Source: Ideonella sp. A 288 (lineage in GTDB: Bacteria > Pseudomonadota > Gammaproteobacteria > Burkholderiales > Burkholderiaceae_C). From it: DNA of 64,000 nt. The stretch lies in the NCBI RefSeq assembly GCF_002198735.1, contig NZ_MWLO01000123.1:25622-89621 (forward strand), written 5' to 3'. Positions 40,987 to 50,907 of this stretch are shown here, piece after piece; the stretch's first letter is position 1, and every line of letters starts with the position of its first letter. The notes below the pieces were generated by a model. It did no database searches and had not been told where the DNA came from. It saw only the letters and a program-made list of their open reading frames with translations. A program made the translations under genes and the position numbers.

Positions 40987-41781
40987 ATGCCCCGTTTCGC
41001 CGCGAACCTCACGATGATGTTCACCGAGCACCCCTTCCTCGATCGCTTCGGGCTGGCCGCGCAGGCCGGCTTCGAGGCCGTCGAGTTCCTGTTCCCCTAT
41101 GCCTTCGAGGCCAGCGAGATCGCGCGCCGGCTCGACGACCACGGCCTGACCCTGGTGCTGCACAACCTGCCCGCCGGCGACTGGGACGCCGGCGAGCGCG
41201 GCATCGCCTGCCACCCGGACCGGGTCGGCGAATTCCGCGCCGGGGTGGACCGTGCCATCGGCTACGCCCAGGCCTTGGGGGTGACGCGGCTCAACTGCCT
41301 GGCCGGCAAGGCGCCCGCCGGGGTGGCCGACGAGGTGCTGCGCCGCACCTTCGTCGACAACCTGCGCCACGCCGCCGGCGCGCTGCGGGCCGCCGGCCTG
41401 ACGCTGCTGATCGAGCCGATCAACACCTTCGACATCCCGTGCTTCTACCTCCACCGCACCGCCCAGGCGGCCGGGATCCTGGCCGAGGTCGGCGCCGACA
41501 ACGCGCTCATCCAGTACGACCTGTACCACGCCCAGCGCATGGAAGGCGAACTGGCCGCCACGGTGCAGCGTTACCTGCCGCTCATCGGCCACATCCAGCT
41601 GGCCGACAACCCGGGCCGTCACGAGCCCGGCACCGGGGAGATCAACTACCCCTTCCTGTTCGATCACCTCGACCGCATCGGCTACCGCGGCTGGATCGGC
41701 TGCGAGTACAAGCCGGCCACCACGACGGCCGCCGGCCTCGGCTGGCTGCGCACGATGGCCACGGCCCCGAACGCCGCATGA
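40987..41781 (+). CDS. hyi: Hydroxypyruvate isomerase
   Basis: Interconverts hydroxypyruvate and tartronate semialdehyde. 264 residues, TIM-barrel of the xylose-isomerase-like family. MPRFAANLTMMFTEHPFLDRF start, metal/catalytic segments LLIEPINTFDIPCFY, QYDLYHAQRMEG and GHIQLADNPGRHEPGTGEINY are typical. GGAG lies before the ATG. Second gene of the glyoxylate operon. Confidence 0.95.
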   Translation: MPRFAANLTMMFTEHPFLDRFGLAAQAGFEAVEFLFPYAFEASEIARRLDDHGLTLVLHNLPAGDWDAGERGIACHPDRVGEFRAGVDRAIGYAQALGVTRLNCLAGKAPAGVADEVLRRTFVDNLRHAAGALRAAGLTLLIEPINTFDIPCFYLHRTAQAAGILAEVGADNALIQYDLYHAQRMEGELAATVQRYLPLIGHIQLADNPGRHEPGTGEINYPFLFDHLDRIGYRGWIGCEYKPATTTAAGLGWLRTMATAPNAA

Positions 41782-41810
41782 CGCCGACCCACCACCCCAC
41801 AGGACACGAC

Positions 41811-42716
41811 ATGATTTCAGCGCCCCTCGACATCGGCTTCGTCGGCCTCGGCATCATGGGCGCGCCCATGGCGGGCCACCTGCTCGCGGCCGGCCACCGG
41901 CTCTTCGTGCACACGCGGGGCAAGGTGCCCGAGGCCATTGCCAACAGCCGGGCCACGCAGTGCGTCAGCGCGCGCGGCGTGGCCGAGCGCGCCGACATCG
42001 TCATCCTGATGGTGCCCGACACGCCGGACGTCGAGGCCGCGCTGTTCGCCGACAACGGCATCGCGGCCGGCCTGCGCAAGGGCAAGGTCGTGGTGGACAT
42101 GAGCTCCATCTCGCCGATCGCCACCAAGGCGTTCGCCCAGAAGATCAACGCCCTGGGCTGCGACTACCTCGACGCGCCGGTGTCGGGGGGCGAGGTCGGC
42201 GCGAAGAACGCGACGCTGTCGATCATGGTCGGCGGCCCCGAGGCGGCCTTCGAGCGCGTCAAGCCGCTGTTCGAGCGGTTGGGCAAGAACATCACCCTGG
42301 TCGGCGGCAACGGCGACGGGCAGACGGCCAAGGTGGCCAACCAGATCATCGTGGCGCTGACCATCGAGGCCGTGGCCGAGGCGCTGCTGTTCGCCGCCAA
42401 GGCCGGCGCCGACCCGGCGCGCGTGCGCCAGGCGCTGATGGGGGGTTTCGCGTCGTCCAGGATCCTCGAGGTGCATGGCGAGCGCATGGTGCAGCGCCGC
42501 TTCGACCCGGGCTTCCGCATCGAGCTGCACCAGAAGGACCTGAACCTGGCGCTGTCCAGCGCCCGGGCGCTGGGCGTGTCGCTGCCCAACACCGCCACGG
42601 CACAGGAACTGTTCAATGCGTGCGTGGCCCATGGCGGCAAGGCCTGGGACCATTCGGCCATGGTGAGGGCGCTGGAGACGATGGCGAACTTCGAGATCGG
42701 ACAGACCCCCGCCTGA
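41811..42716 (+). CDS. glxR: 2-hydroxy-3-oxopropionate (tartronate semialdehyde) reductase
   Basis: Reduces tartronate semialdehyde to D-glycerate, completing the glyoxylate route. 301 residues, beta-hydroxyacid dehydrogenase family: NAD motif GFVGLGIMGAPMAGHLL, DAPVSGGEVGAKNATLSIMVGG, and the catalytic lysine in KVANQIIVALTIEA. ATG 41811 with AGGA ten bases upstream is preferred; an ATG at 41778 overlapping the hyi stop would add eleven residues. Also known as garR in other species. Confidence 0.93.
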   Translation: MISAPLDIGFVGLGIMGAPMAGHLLAAGHRLFVHTRGKVPEAIANSRATQCVSARGVAERADIVILMVPDTPDVEAALFADNGIAAGLRKGKVVVDMSSISPIATKAFAQKINALGCDYLDAPVSGGEVGAKNATLSIMVGGPEAAFERVKPLFERLGKNITLVGGNGDGQTAKVANQIIVALTIEAVAEALLFAAKAGADPARVRQALMGGFASSRILEVHGERMVQRRFDPGFRIELHQKDLNLALSSARALGVSLPNTATAQELFNACVAHGGKAWDHSAMVRALETMANFEIGQTPA

Positions 42717-42894
42717 CAGGTGATCGCAATCCGGCGGTGTCCCGATCTGGCGGGCGGGGAGCCGGCACGTCCGGCAAGTCCTGGCCTGTGGCGCGGGCCG
42801 GGGGCGCCATGGCCTCCACCTGAGCACCGGCGCCTCCGACGTTGGCTCGCGCAGCCTTTCGCATGCCGATGCGGCTCTGGCCGCTCGCCCGGCT

Positions 42895-43392
42895 TCAGGG
42901 TGCAGATGCCAACAGGGTGCGCACGGCCAGCCCCATCTTGCGGCGGTCTCCGCCGCTCAGGTCCTGCAGGCTCCGGTCGCCGTCTGCCATGGGCAGGCCC
43001 GCGGCCGCGAGGTCGGCTTGCGCCTGTGCCAGGGTCTTGCCCGCCAGCGGCGCCGCCACCTTCAACGGCGCCCGGCCGATGGCCTGCATCGCCAGCAGCG
43101 GCGGGGATGGACCATCGCTGCCGCTGACGACGAAGCTGGCCGCCAGCGCGACCGTGGACACCCCCAGCACGAGCTGGGCTCGCCGGGACGCGGTGATGTG
43201 GCGCCGCAAACTCGGCCAGTTGGCCCACCCATGCGCAGCGACCGCGGCCACCATCAGCCACCCCAACCACTCGTGCGCGGCCTTGTTCAGCCCCATGTCG
43301 AGATGGAAGAACATCAGCAGGCCAGTGACGGCCATGACAACGAACACCCCGACGGTCACGGGCGTGGCCCATTCACGCGACACCTTGATCAC
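42895..43392 (-). CDS. DUF4405 membrane protein (cytochrome b-like)
   Basis: 165 residues. N-terminal hydrophobic segments with histidines (TPVTVGVFVVMAVTGLLMFFHLD, HEWLGWLMVAAVAAHGWANW) resemble the heme-ligand helices of DUF4405/cytochrome b561-type proteins; a third helix (AQLVLGVSTVALAASFVVS) is followed by a periplasmic-looking C-terminal region. Electron transfer or heme-linked sensing is possible but not shown. A half-site-conserved FNR-type box lies about 104 bases upstream. Confidence 0.7.
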   Translation of the reverse strand: MIKVSREWATPVTVGVFVVMAVTGLLMFFHLDMGLNKAAHEWLGWLMVAAVAAHGWANWPSLRRHITASRRAQLVLGVSTVALAASFVVSGSDGPSPPLLAMQAIGRAPLKVAAPLAGKTLAQAQADLAAAGLPMADGDRSLQDLSGGDRRKMGLAVRTLLASAP

Positions 43393-43854
43393 AGCTCGAC
43401 TCCTGTCTGCACGCCACGGTGCGTGCCCCGGTCAACACTGTGGCGGGAGGGCGTTGCTGTTCCATTGCCGGTTCGATAACGCCGGCGCTGCGCATTTGCA
43501 GTGGATCAAGGCTCCCCGGAAAGCGCCCGGTGGGGTTCGGCACGGTCCGAGAGGTCGCTGGCACAGGCTGCGGCGTACCAGGTGCGCGCGTGCAGGATGG
43601 CGTGGGTTCCGCCTGTTCCCGCAGGCGGTCCGGGCCCCTGCACGGCGGGCGGCACCGGCCGCCAGCGCTGCGCCAGGTCGTCCGCCATCGGCGGGCTGCA
43701 CGGGCTGCCACAGACCGGGATAATGCGCCCCGCAGCGGCCCCTTGCCCGACCCCCTGGGAGAGAGCCCGAGCGAGCGCCCGGCATCGGGTGGCTGGCTTC
43801 GATGCGCTGCCGAACTGCCCCCACTGCGCCTGGAAACGACATCGTCGCAAGCCT
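43393..43854. other. 462-base gap between DUF4405 gene and dusA
   Basis: No gene that I would defend: the long minus-strand frames here give Arg/Pro/Gly-rich products of the kind seen as GC-rich shadows, and the plus-strand frame that leads into dusA shows no family similarity upstream of TTG 43855. It contains the FNR-like box described separately and presumably the dusA promoter. It may hide part of dusA if the start is further upstream. Confidence 0.5.
43496..43509 (-). promoter_or_regulatory. FNR/ANR-like box upstream of DUF4405 gene
   Basis: TTGCA GTGG ATCAA matches TTGAT-N4-ATCAA in eight of ten defined positions. It lies 104 bases before the DUF4405 start on the minus strand, with a TTATCG-like -10 about 26 bases further on. 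Regulation by oxygen would fit a cytochrome-b-like product. Weak evidence. Confidence 0.3.
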
Positions 43855-44934
43855 TTGACCGATCGAGCCACACTGTCGACCTCCAGCCCCTGGCGGCTGT
43901 CGGTCGCGCCCATGATGGAATGGACTGACCGGCACTGCCGTGTCTTCCATCGCCTGATCACGCGCCGTACCCGCCTGTACACCGAGATGGTGACCACCGG
44001 CGCCCTGCGCCACGGCGATGTGCCGCGGCATCTGGACTACTCTGAGCTCGAGCATCCGCTGGCCCTGCAACTCGGCGGCAGCGAGCCCGACGAACTGGCC
44101 CACTCGGCTCGGCTGGCGCAGCACTGGGGCTACGACGAGATCAATCTCAACTGCGGTTGCCCCAGCGAGCGCGTGCAGCTCGGGGCCTTCGGCGCCTGCC
44201 TGATGAACGAGGCCGCGCTGGTGCGCGACGGCGTGGCGGCCATGCGCGACGCGGTGGGCGGCGCGATGCCGGTGACGGTGAAGCACCGCATCGGCATCGA
44301 CCGGGTCGAGGACTACGGCTTCGTCCGCGACTTCATCGGCACCGTGGCCACGGCCGGTTGCACCGTGTTCATCGTGCACGCCCGCAACGCCTGGCTGAAG
44401 GGCCTGAGCCCGAAGGACAACCGCGAGATCCCGCCGCTGCGGTACGAGGTGGTGCACCGCCTCAAGCGCGAGTTCCCGGCGCTGACGATCGTGATCAACG
44501 GCGGCTTCACCGACAACGCCGCGATCGCGGCGCAGCTGGGCGGCCCGTCGTCGCCCGGGCCGGTCGACGGCGTGATGGTCGGCCGACAGGCTTACCACGA
44601 TCCGGCGCTGATGGCCGGCTGGGACGCGGCGTGGCTGGACCCTGCAGCGCCGTCGGTGCCGCCGTCGGGCGACCCCGGCGACGAGTGGCGCCGCACGGTC
44701 GAGGACGGCATGGTGGCCTACCTCTCGCAGCTTGGCGACGTGCCCTGGACGCACGCCTCACGCCACATGCTGGGCCTATGGAACGGGCGGCCCGGCGCCC
44801 GCCGCTGGCGGCAGGTGTGGAGCGACCACCGCCTGAAGACCCTGCGGCCAACCGAGGTGCAGCGCCAGGCCACGGCCGCGCGCACCCAAGCCCTTGTGCG
44901 GCCGCAGGACGCGGCCATGGCCCCCAACCCATGA
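43855..44934 (+). CDS. dusA: tRNA-dihydrouridine(20/20a) synthase DusA
   Basis: Flavin enzyme reducing uridine 20/20a in tRNA D-loops. DusA-specific SVAPMMEWTDRHCRVFHRLITRR (read in pieces), INLNCGCPSERVQLGAFGACLM and VKHRIGID, then NGGF and DGVMVGRQAYHDP. No ATG or GTG lies close to the homology start. TTG 43855 (giving M/L-TDRATLSTSSPWRLSVAPMM) places about 17 residues before the conserved SVAPMM, as in relatives, but no Shine-Dalgarno is visible. Protein about 359 residues; C-terminus slightly longer than usual. mtnP starts 14 bases downstream. Confidence 0.85.
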   Translation: MTDRATLSTSSPWRLSVAPMMEWTDRHCRVFHRLITRRTRLYTEMVTTGALRHGDVPRHLDYSELEHPLALQLGGSEPDELAHSARLAQHWGYDEINLNCGCPSERVQLGAFGACLMNEAALVRDGVAAMRDAVGGAMPVTVKHRIGIDRVEDYGFVRDFIGTVATAGCTVFIVHARNAWLKGLSPKDNREIPPLRYEVVHRLKREFPALTIVINGGFTDNAAIAAQLGGPSSPGPVDGVMVGRQAYHDPALMAGWDAAWLDPAAPSVPPSGDPGDEWRRTVEDGMVAYLSQLGDVPWTHASRHMLGLWNGRPGARRWRQVWSDHRLKTLRPTEVQRQATAARTQALVRPQDAAMAPNP

Positions 44935-44947
44935 CACGGAACACGAC

Positions 44948-45822
<875 letters not shown>

Positions 45823-45826
<4 letters not shown>

Positions 45827-46896
45827 AGGTCAACGGACAGCCGCGGCGCGCACTCGAGGCGGCGCCGGAGGGCGATGCGGTGGTCGTCATCGACCAGCGC
45901 GGCCTGCCGCACCGCTGGTTGCTGGCGCGGCTGGACAGCGTGGCCGCGGTGCGCACGGCCATCGGCGAGATGTGGGTGCGCGGAGCGCCGCTGATCGGCG
46001 TGACCGCCGCCTACGGCATCGCGCTGCAGTGCCGGGTCGACGCCGGCGACGCGGCGCTGGATGAGGCCAAGCGCTGGCTCGACAGCGTGCGGCCGACAGC
46101 AGTGAACCTGAGCTGGGCGACGCGTCGCATGCTCGAACTGGTGAGGCCGCAGCCCGTGGAGCGACGTGCCGAGGCCGCCTGGGCATTGGCCGGCGCGATG
46201 GCCGACGAGGACGTGGCCGTCAACGCGGCCATCGGCGGCCACGGGCTGGTGCTGCTGCAGCAGGCCGCGGCGCGGCGGCCGGGCCGTCGGCTCAACGTGC
46301 TGACGCACTGCAATGCCGGCTGGCTGGCCACGGTGGATTGGGGCACGGCGCTGGCGCCGGTGTACCGCGCGCACCAGGTCGGGCTGGACCTGCACGTGTG
46401 GGTCGACGAGACCCGGCCGCGCAACCAGGGCGCCAGCCTCACCGCCTGGGAACTGGGGCAGGAGGGCGTGCCGCACACGGTGATCGCCGACAACGCTGGC
46501 GGCCACCTGATGCAGCACGGGCAGGTCGACCTGGTCATCGTCGGCGCCGACCGGGTGACCGGCCGGGGCGACGTGTGCAACAAGATCGGCACCTACCTGA
46601 AGGCGCTGGCGGCGCACGACAACGGCGTGCCGTTCTACGTGGCGGTGCCGCGGTCGACGCTCGACCTGTCGCTGGACGACGGCCTGGCCGAGATCGAGAT
46701 CGAGGAGCGCTCCGCGCGCGAGGTGACGCACGTCACCGGGCTGGATGGCTCGGGGCAGCTCACCGAGGTGGCGCTGATGCCGGCAGGCTCGCCAGCCGCC
46801 AACCCGGCCTTCGACGTGACACCGGCCCGGCTGGTGACGGGGCTCATCACCGAGCTGGGCGTGCTGGCCGCGACACCGGACGCCTTGCGCGGCTAA
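45823..46896 (+). CDS. mtnA: S-methyl-5-thioribose-1-phosphate isomerase
   Basis: Converts methylthioribose-1-phosphate to methylthioribulose-1-phosphate, second step of methionine salvage. 357 residues, eIF2B-like fold. Active-site cysteine in LTHCNAGWLATVDWGTAL and aspartate in IVGADRVTGRGDVCNKIG. GTG start overlapping the mtnP stop. Later salvage genes are not in the window. Its stop overlaps the convergent EamA gene end by four bases. Confidence 0.95.
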
Positions 46897-47826
46897 CCTT
46901 CGGACCGGGAGGGCCATGTGGCGAGCAGCAGCCCGGCCAGCGCCAGCACCAGCGCCACGCCATGCCACGGGCCGAATCGCTCGCCGAGGACCAGCACGCC
47001 GACCGCCGCGGCCGAGATCGGCAGCCAGACCGTGAAGACGCCGGCCTTCGGCGCCGGCACCTGCGCCAGCCCCTTCATCCACAGCCACACGGTGACCATG
47101 CTCGCCGCCAGCGAGTAGAACACCAGCAATCCCCAGTGGCCGGGCGCCACCGACGAAAAGTCGAATCGCATCGCCTGCCACAGGCCGAAGGGGGTGACCA
47201 GGGCCAGGCCCCACAGGTTGATGAGCGCGCTGATGCGGCGTGGCGACACCGTGCCGGTGAGCCGCTTGCCAATGACCACGTAGCTGGCTTCGCAGAACAC
47301 CGCGCCCAGCAGCAGTGCGTGGCCGGCCAGGGCCCAGCCGTCGGAGGCGGTTGCGCCCGGGGCCGCCGGTGCGCGCGCCCAGGCCATCAAGCCGATGCCC
47401 AGCGCCGCGCAGCCGATGGCGCCGGCCACGCGCCCGGCGATGCGCTCGCCCAGCCACCACCAGCTGAGCAGCGCCACCGCGGCCGGGATGGCGGCCATCA
47501 CCACGCCGGCCGAGACGGCCGAGGTCCAGGCCACCCCGTAGAGCATGCACACCGAGAAGCCGAAGTTGCCCAGGAAGCTCTCCCAGAACAGCAGCCGCCG
47601 GTCGTGAGGAGAAAGCGGCGCCTCTCCAGGTGTGCGGCGCACCCAGTGCGCCATCGCCACCGCCGCGATGCCGAAGCGCAGCCAGGCCAGCAGGAACACC
47701 GGGAACACCGCCACCAGCAGCTTCGACAGGCCCACGTAGCTGCCCACCAGCGCCATGCTGGACGCCAGCGCGCCGTACGCCAGCCAGGGGGTGGGGTGAG
47801 CGGCCTGAGGGTTCTCTCGAGGACAT
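46893..47826 (-). CDS. EamA/DMT family transporter with anomalous start (possible frameshift)
   Basis: About 300-residue exporter with ten hydrophobic segments (LAYGALASSMALVGSYVGLSKLL, VFPVFLLAWLRFGIAAVAMA, then the second EamA repeat to LALAGLLLATW). The conserved reading frame has no ATG/GTG/TTG before the first helix; the first in-frame ATG (47756) lies inside that helix. An ATG at 47824-47826 has a GAGGAA upstream but is in another frame; a one-base change in the run ACCCCC near 47788 would join it to the conserved frame. Either a real frameshift, a sequencing error, or a start I cannot see. Last gene of the polyamine island; may export a catabolic product. Confidence 0.75.
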
Positions 47827-47892
47827 GCGGCTTTGCTGATTTCCTCGATCCCGCCGGGGGACGGGCGCCGCAGGGCGGCGTCCTGGGGGCCG

Positions 47893-49245
47893 TCAGAACG
47901 CACGGGTGTAGCGGTCCAGCTCCCAGTCCGACACATGGCGGGCATGGGCCACGTGCTCCGCGCGCTTGAGTTCGACAAACTGGGCACACAGGGCCGGGCC
48001 CAGCGCCTCGCAGACGACCTCATCTGCCTGCAAGGCATCGACCGCTTCGCCCAGGCTCTGCGGCAGCACCGCGATGCCGCGCTCGGCGATGCGGGCCAGG
48101 CTGGGCTCGAACAGGTCGTCGTCGCAGGCGGGTGGCAGTTCGAGTGCTCGATCGATGCCGTCCAGCCCCGCGGCGATGAGCGCGGCACTGGCCAGGTAGG
48201 GGTTGGCGCTGGCATCGGGCAAGCGCCATTCGAAGCGGCCACTCAGCGTGCGCACCAGCGCCGTCCGGTTGTTGGCGCCATGCGCGATGTAGGCCGGGGC
48301 CCAGCTCGTGCCCGACAGCGATTCGCCCACCACCAGCCGCTTGTACGAGTTGACCGTGGGCGCGGCCAGCGCGCACAGCGCCGCCGAATGCGCCAGCACC
48401 CCGGCGGCGAACTGCCGCCCCAGCGGCGAGAGCAGGGCGCCGGTGTCGACCGAACCGTCGATGCGGTGCGGCACGAACACGTTGCTGGCGTTGTCGCCAT
48501 GGCCCTTCCAGAGCGACACATGGAAGTGCATGCCACTGCCGGGCTGGTTGGCGAAGGGCTTGGGCATCATCGAGAAGACCATGCCACGGGCCTCGGCCAG
48601 CGCATGCGCAGCCTGCTTGAACAGCATCAGGTGGTCGGCGCTGGCCAATGCCTCGTCGAAGCCGAAGTTCACCTCGTACTGCCCCTGTGCGTCCTCGTGG
48701 TCGAGCTGCAGCACGTCCAGGCCGCAGGCCTCGAGCGAACGCTGCAGCGCCTGCAGGAACTCGGCCTGGCGGGGCAACGCCTTCAGGTCGTAGCTGGGCT
48801 TGTCGAGGCGGTCGGCATCGTCGGCCGGCAGCCACCGGCCGCCCAGCTGCTTGAGCAGGAAGAACTCGGGCTCGATGCCCGTGCGCAGGTGCCAGCCGCG
48901 CTGGCCCAGCCGGGCCACGGCGCGGCGCAGCACCTGTCGCGGACAGGCGTCGAACGGCTCGCCGGCCACGAAGCCATCGCACACCACCCGCGCGTAGCCG
49001 GGCATCCAGGGCAGCGGGCGGGCCGTGCTGGCGTTGCCGCGGGCCCAGTATTCAGACCGCGGCCCCGTGCGCGGCAGGCCCGTGCCGGCGATCGACGGGC
49101 CGCTGAAACCGGCGCCTTCGGTGAGCAGGTCGTCGAGGTGGGCCAGTGGCAGGTACTTGCCCTTGGCCACGCCATGCAGATCGGTGAACTGCGCCAGCAG
49201 GGTATGCACGCCGGCGGCGGCCAGGCGTTCTCGAAGGTCCTTCAT
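47893..49245 (-). CDS. Glutamine-synthetase-like gamma-glutamyl ligase (type III, GlnT-like)
   Basis: 450 residues of the GS catalytic superfamily. Shows FTDLHGVAKGKYLPL, the EPEFFLL metal site, DHEDAQGQYEVNFGFD, PGSGMHFHVSLWKG and the ATP region. NRTALVRTLSGRFEWRLPDASANPYL is typical of GlnT/amino-acid or polyamine gamma-glutamyl ligases rather than housekeeping GlnA. Second such ligase in the island (see puuA homologue), so it may glutamylate another amine or recycle ammonia. The gap to the next upstream gene carries a hairpin. Confidence 0.88.
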   Translation of the reverse strand: MKDLRERLAAAGVHTLLAQFTDLHGVAKGKYLPLAHLDDLLTEGAGFSGPSIAGTGLPRTGPRSEYWARGNASTARPLPWMPGYARVVCDGFVAGEPFDACPRQVLRRAVARLGQRGWHLRTGIEPEFFLLKQLGGRWLPADDADRLDKPSYDLKALPRQAEFLQALQRSLEACGLDVLQLDHEDAQGQYEVNFGFDEALASADHLMLFKQAAHALAEARGMVFSMMPKPFANQPGSGMHFHVSLWKGHGDNASNVFVPHRIDGSVDTGALLSPLGRQFAAGVLAHSAALCALAAPTVNSYKRLVVGESLSGTSWAPAYIAHGANNRTALVRTLSGRFEWRLPDASANPYLASAALIAAGLDGIDRALELPPACDDDLFEPSLARIAERGIAVLPQSLGEAVDALQADEVVCEALGPALCAQFVELKRAEHVAHARHVSDWELDRYTRAF

Positions 49246-49279
49246 GGCAGGCTCCCGACAGAGTCGACATGGGGCCGCT

Positions 49280-49302
49280 CCCGAGGTGACTCACCCCTCG
49301 GG
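49280..49302 (-). other. Intercistronic hairpin before the GlnT-like gene
   Basis: 7-bp stem CCCGAGG / CCTCGGG around a 9-base loop within the 102-base gap between the aldehyde dehydrogenase and GlnT-like genes. No T-run, so probably partial attenuation or RNA stability. Confidence 0.45.
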
Positions 49303-49347
49303 GGGCGGGCGACGCGGCGCGCCATCCCGGTGGGCATTGTCGACCGT

Positions 49348-50841
49348 TCAGTCGATGCGGATCCACGTGGTCTTCAGCTCCGTGTACTTGTCGAAGGCGT
49401 GGAGCGACTTGTCGCGGCCGTTGCCGCTTTGCTTGACGCCACCGAAGGGCACGGTGATGTCGTCCTCGTCGTACTGGTTCACGTGCACGGTGCCGGCGCG
49501 CAACGCGCGGGCCACCCGGTGCGCGCGGTTGAGCTGGTCGGTCCAGACGGCCGCCTGCAGGCCATAGGGGCTGTCGTTGGCCAGCGCGACGGCCTCGGCT
49601 TCGTCGCGGAAGCGCAGCACCGACATCACCGGGCCGAAGATCTCCTCGCGGACGATCTTCATCGCCGGCGTCGCGCCGTCGAAGACGGTGGGTTGCACGT
49701 AGAAGCCGCCGGTTTCGGCCAGGGCCTGCTGGCCACCGGACACGCAGTGCGCGCCCTCGGCGCGGCCGCTGTCGATGTAGCCGAGCACGGCGCGCAGCTG
49801 GGTGTCGTCGACCACGGCACCCATCACCGTGCCGGCCAGCAACGGGTCGGCCGGCGCGTAATGCGGCACCTCGGCCGCGACGCGGGCGATGAACTCGTCG
49901 GCCACGCGCTCGTGCACCAGCACGCGCGATGGCGCGTTGCAGCTCTCGCCCTGGTTGAAGAACAGGCCGCCTGCGGCGGTGGCGGCGGCACGCCCGAGGT
50001 CGGCGAAGTCGTCGAACACCACGAAGGCCGACTTGCCACCCAACTCGTTGTACACGCGCTTCAGGTTGGAGCGGCCTGCGTACTCCAGCATGCGCCGTCC
50101 GGTGCGGGTGGAGCCAGTGAAGCCGATGGCGTCCACGTCCATGTGCAGCGCCAGGGCCTCGCCCGCCTCGGCGCCGTAGCCCGGCACCACGTTGAACACG
50201 CCGGGCGGGATGCCTGCGGCCACCGCCAGCTCGGCCAGGCGCAGCGCGGTGAGCGGGCTCTTCTCGCTGGGCTTGAGCACCACCGAGTTGCCCGCCGCCA
50301 GCGCCGGCCCCAGCTTCCAGGCGGCCATGATCATCGGGTAGATCCAGGGCACGATGGCGCCGATCACGCCCATCGGCTCGCGGGTGATCAGCGCCAGCGC
50401 GCTGCGCGCGGTGGGCGCGATCTCGTCGTAGACCTTGTCCACCGCCTCGGCGTACCAGGCGATGCAGCGCGCGGTGGCCGGCACGTCGACCGACAGCGAG
50501 TACTGGATCGGCTTGCCCATGTCCACCGTCTCGAGCAGCGCCAGTTCGTCCTTCGCGCCGAGGATGAGTTCGGCAAACCGCTGCAGGATCTTCTTGCGGA
50601 CGGCAGGCGCGCTGTGGGCCCAGCGCCCGTCGTCGAAGGCGCGGCGCGAGGCGGCCACTGCGGCGTCGACATCGGCCTGTCGGCCGCGTGCCACTTCGCC
50701 GATCGGCTGGCCGTTGATCGGCGAGCGGCAGGTGAAGGTTTCGCCGCTGGCGCTGGGCCGGCGCTCGCCGTCGATGACCATGCGGCCATCGATGACCAGC
50801 GCACGGGCGCGGGCATGCCAGTCGATGCTGGGTTGGGGCAT
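49348..50841 (-). CDS. puuC: Aldehyde dehydrogenase, PuuC-like (gamma-glutamyl-gamma-aminobutyraldehyde dehydrogenase)
   Basis: NAD(P)-dependent oxidation of gamma-glutamyl-gamma-aminobutyraldehyde, a step of the glutamylated putrescine pathway. 497 residues (E. coli PuuC 495). Catalytic Glu in YNELGGKSAFVVF and Cys in NQGESCNAPSRVLV; coenzyme loop GFTGSTRTGR. GAGGAG lies eight bases before ATG 50841, preferred over 50868. Assigned to the pathway from neighbours; other amino-aldehydes may also be used. Confidence 0.9.
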   Translation of the reverse strand: MPQPSIDWHARARALVIDGRMVIDGERRPSASGETFTCRSPINGQPIGEVARGRQADVDAAVAASRRAFDDGRWAHSAPAVRKKILQRFAELILGAKDELALLETVDMGKPIQYSLSVDVPATARCIAWYAEAVDKVYDEIAPTARSALALITREPMGVIGAIVPWIYPMIMAAWKLGPALAAGNSVVLKPSEKSPLTALRLAELAVAAGIPPGVFNVVPGYGAEAGEALALHMDVDAIGFTGSTRTGRRMLEYAGRSNLKRVYNELGGKSAFVVFDDFADLGRAAATAAGGLFFNQGESCNAPSRVLVHERVADEFIARVAAEVPHYAPADPLLAGTVMGAVVDDTQLRAVLGYIDSGRAEGAHCVSGGQQALAETGGFYVQPTVFDGATPAMKIVREEIFGPVMSVLRFRDEAEAVALANDSPYGLQAAVWTDQLNRAHRVARALRAGTVHVNQYDEDDITVPFGGVKQSGNGRDKSLHAFDKYTELKTTWIRID

Positions 50842-50868
50842 GGGGAACGCTCCTCGCTGAAACGGCAA

Positions 50869-50892
50869 GGGCCGGGCATCGACGCCCGGCCC
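50869..50892 (-). other. Strong hairpin between DUF3138 gene and puuC
   Basis: Perfect 9-bp stem GGGCCGGGC / GCCCGGCCC with a 6-base loop in the 66-base gap, in the direction of operon transcription followed by only two Ts. Likely lowers read-through from the upstream porin gene into puuC. Confidence 0.55.
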
Positions 50893-50907
50893 TCGGGGGT
50901 CAGGCCA

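Noticed and set aside
43506..43997. 163-residue minus-strand frame in the gap before dusA
   Set aside because: Overlaps the conserved start of dusA, is Arg/Pro/Gly-rich and matches no family that I know.
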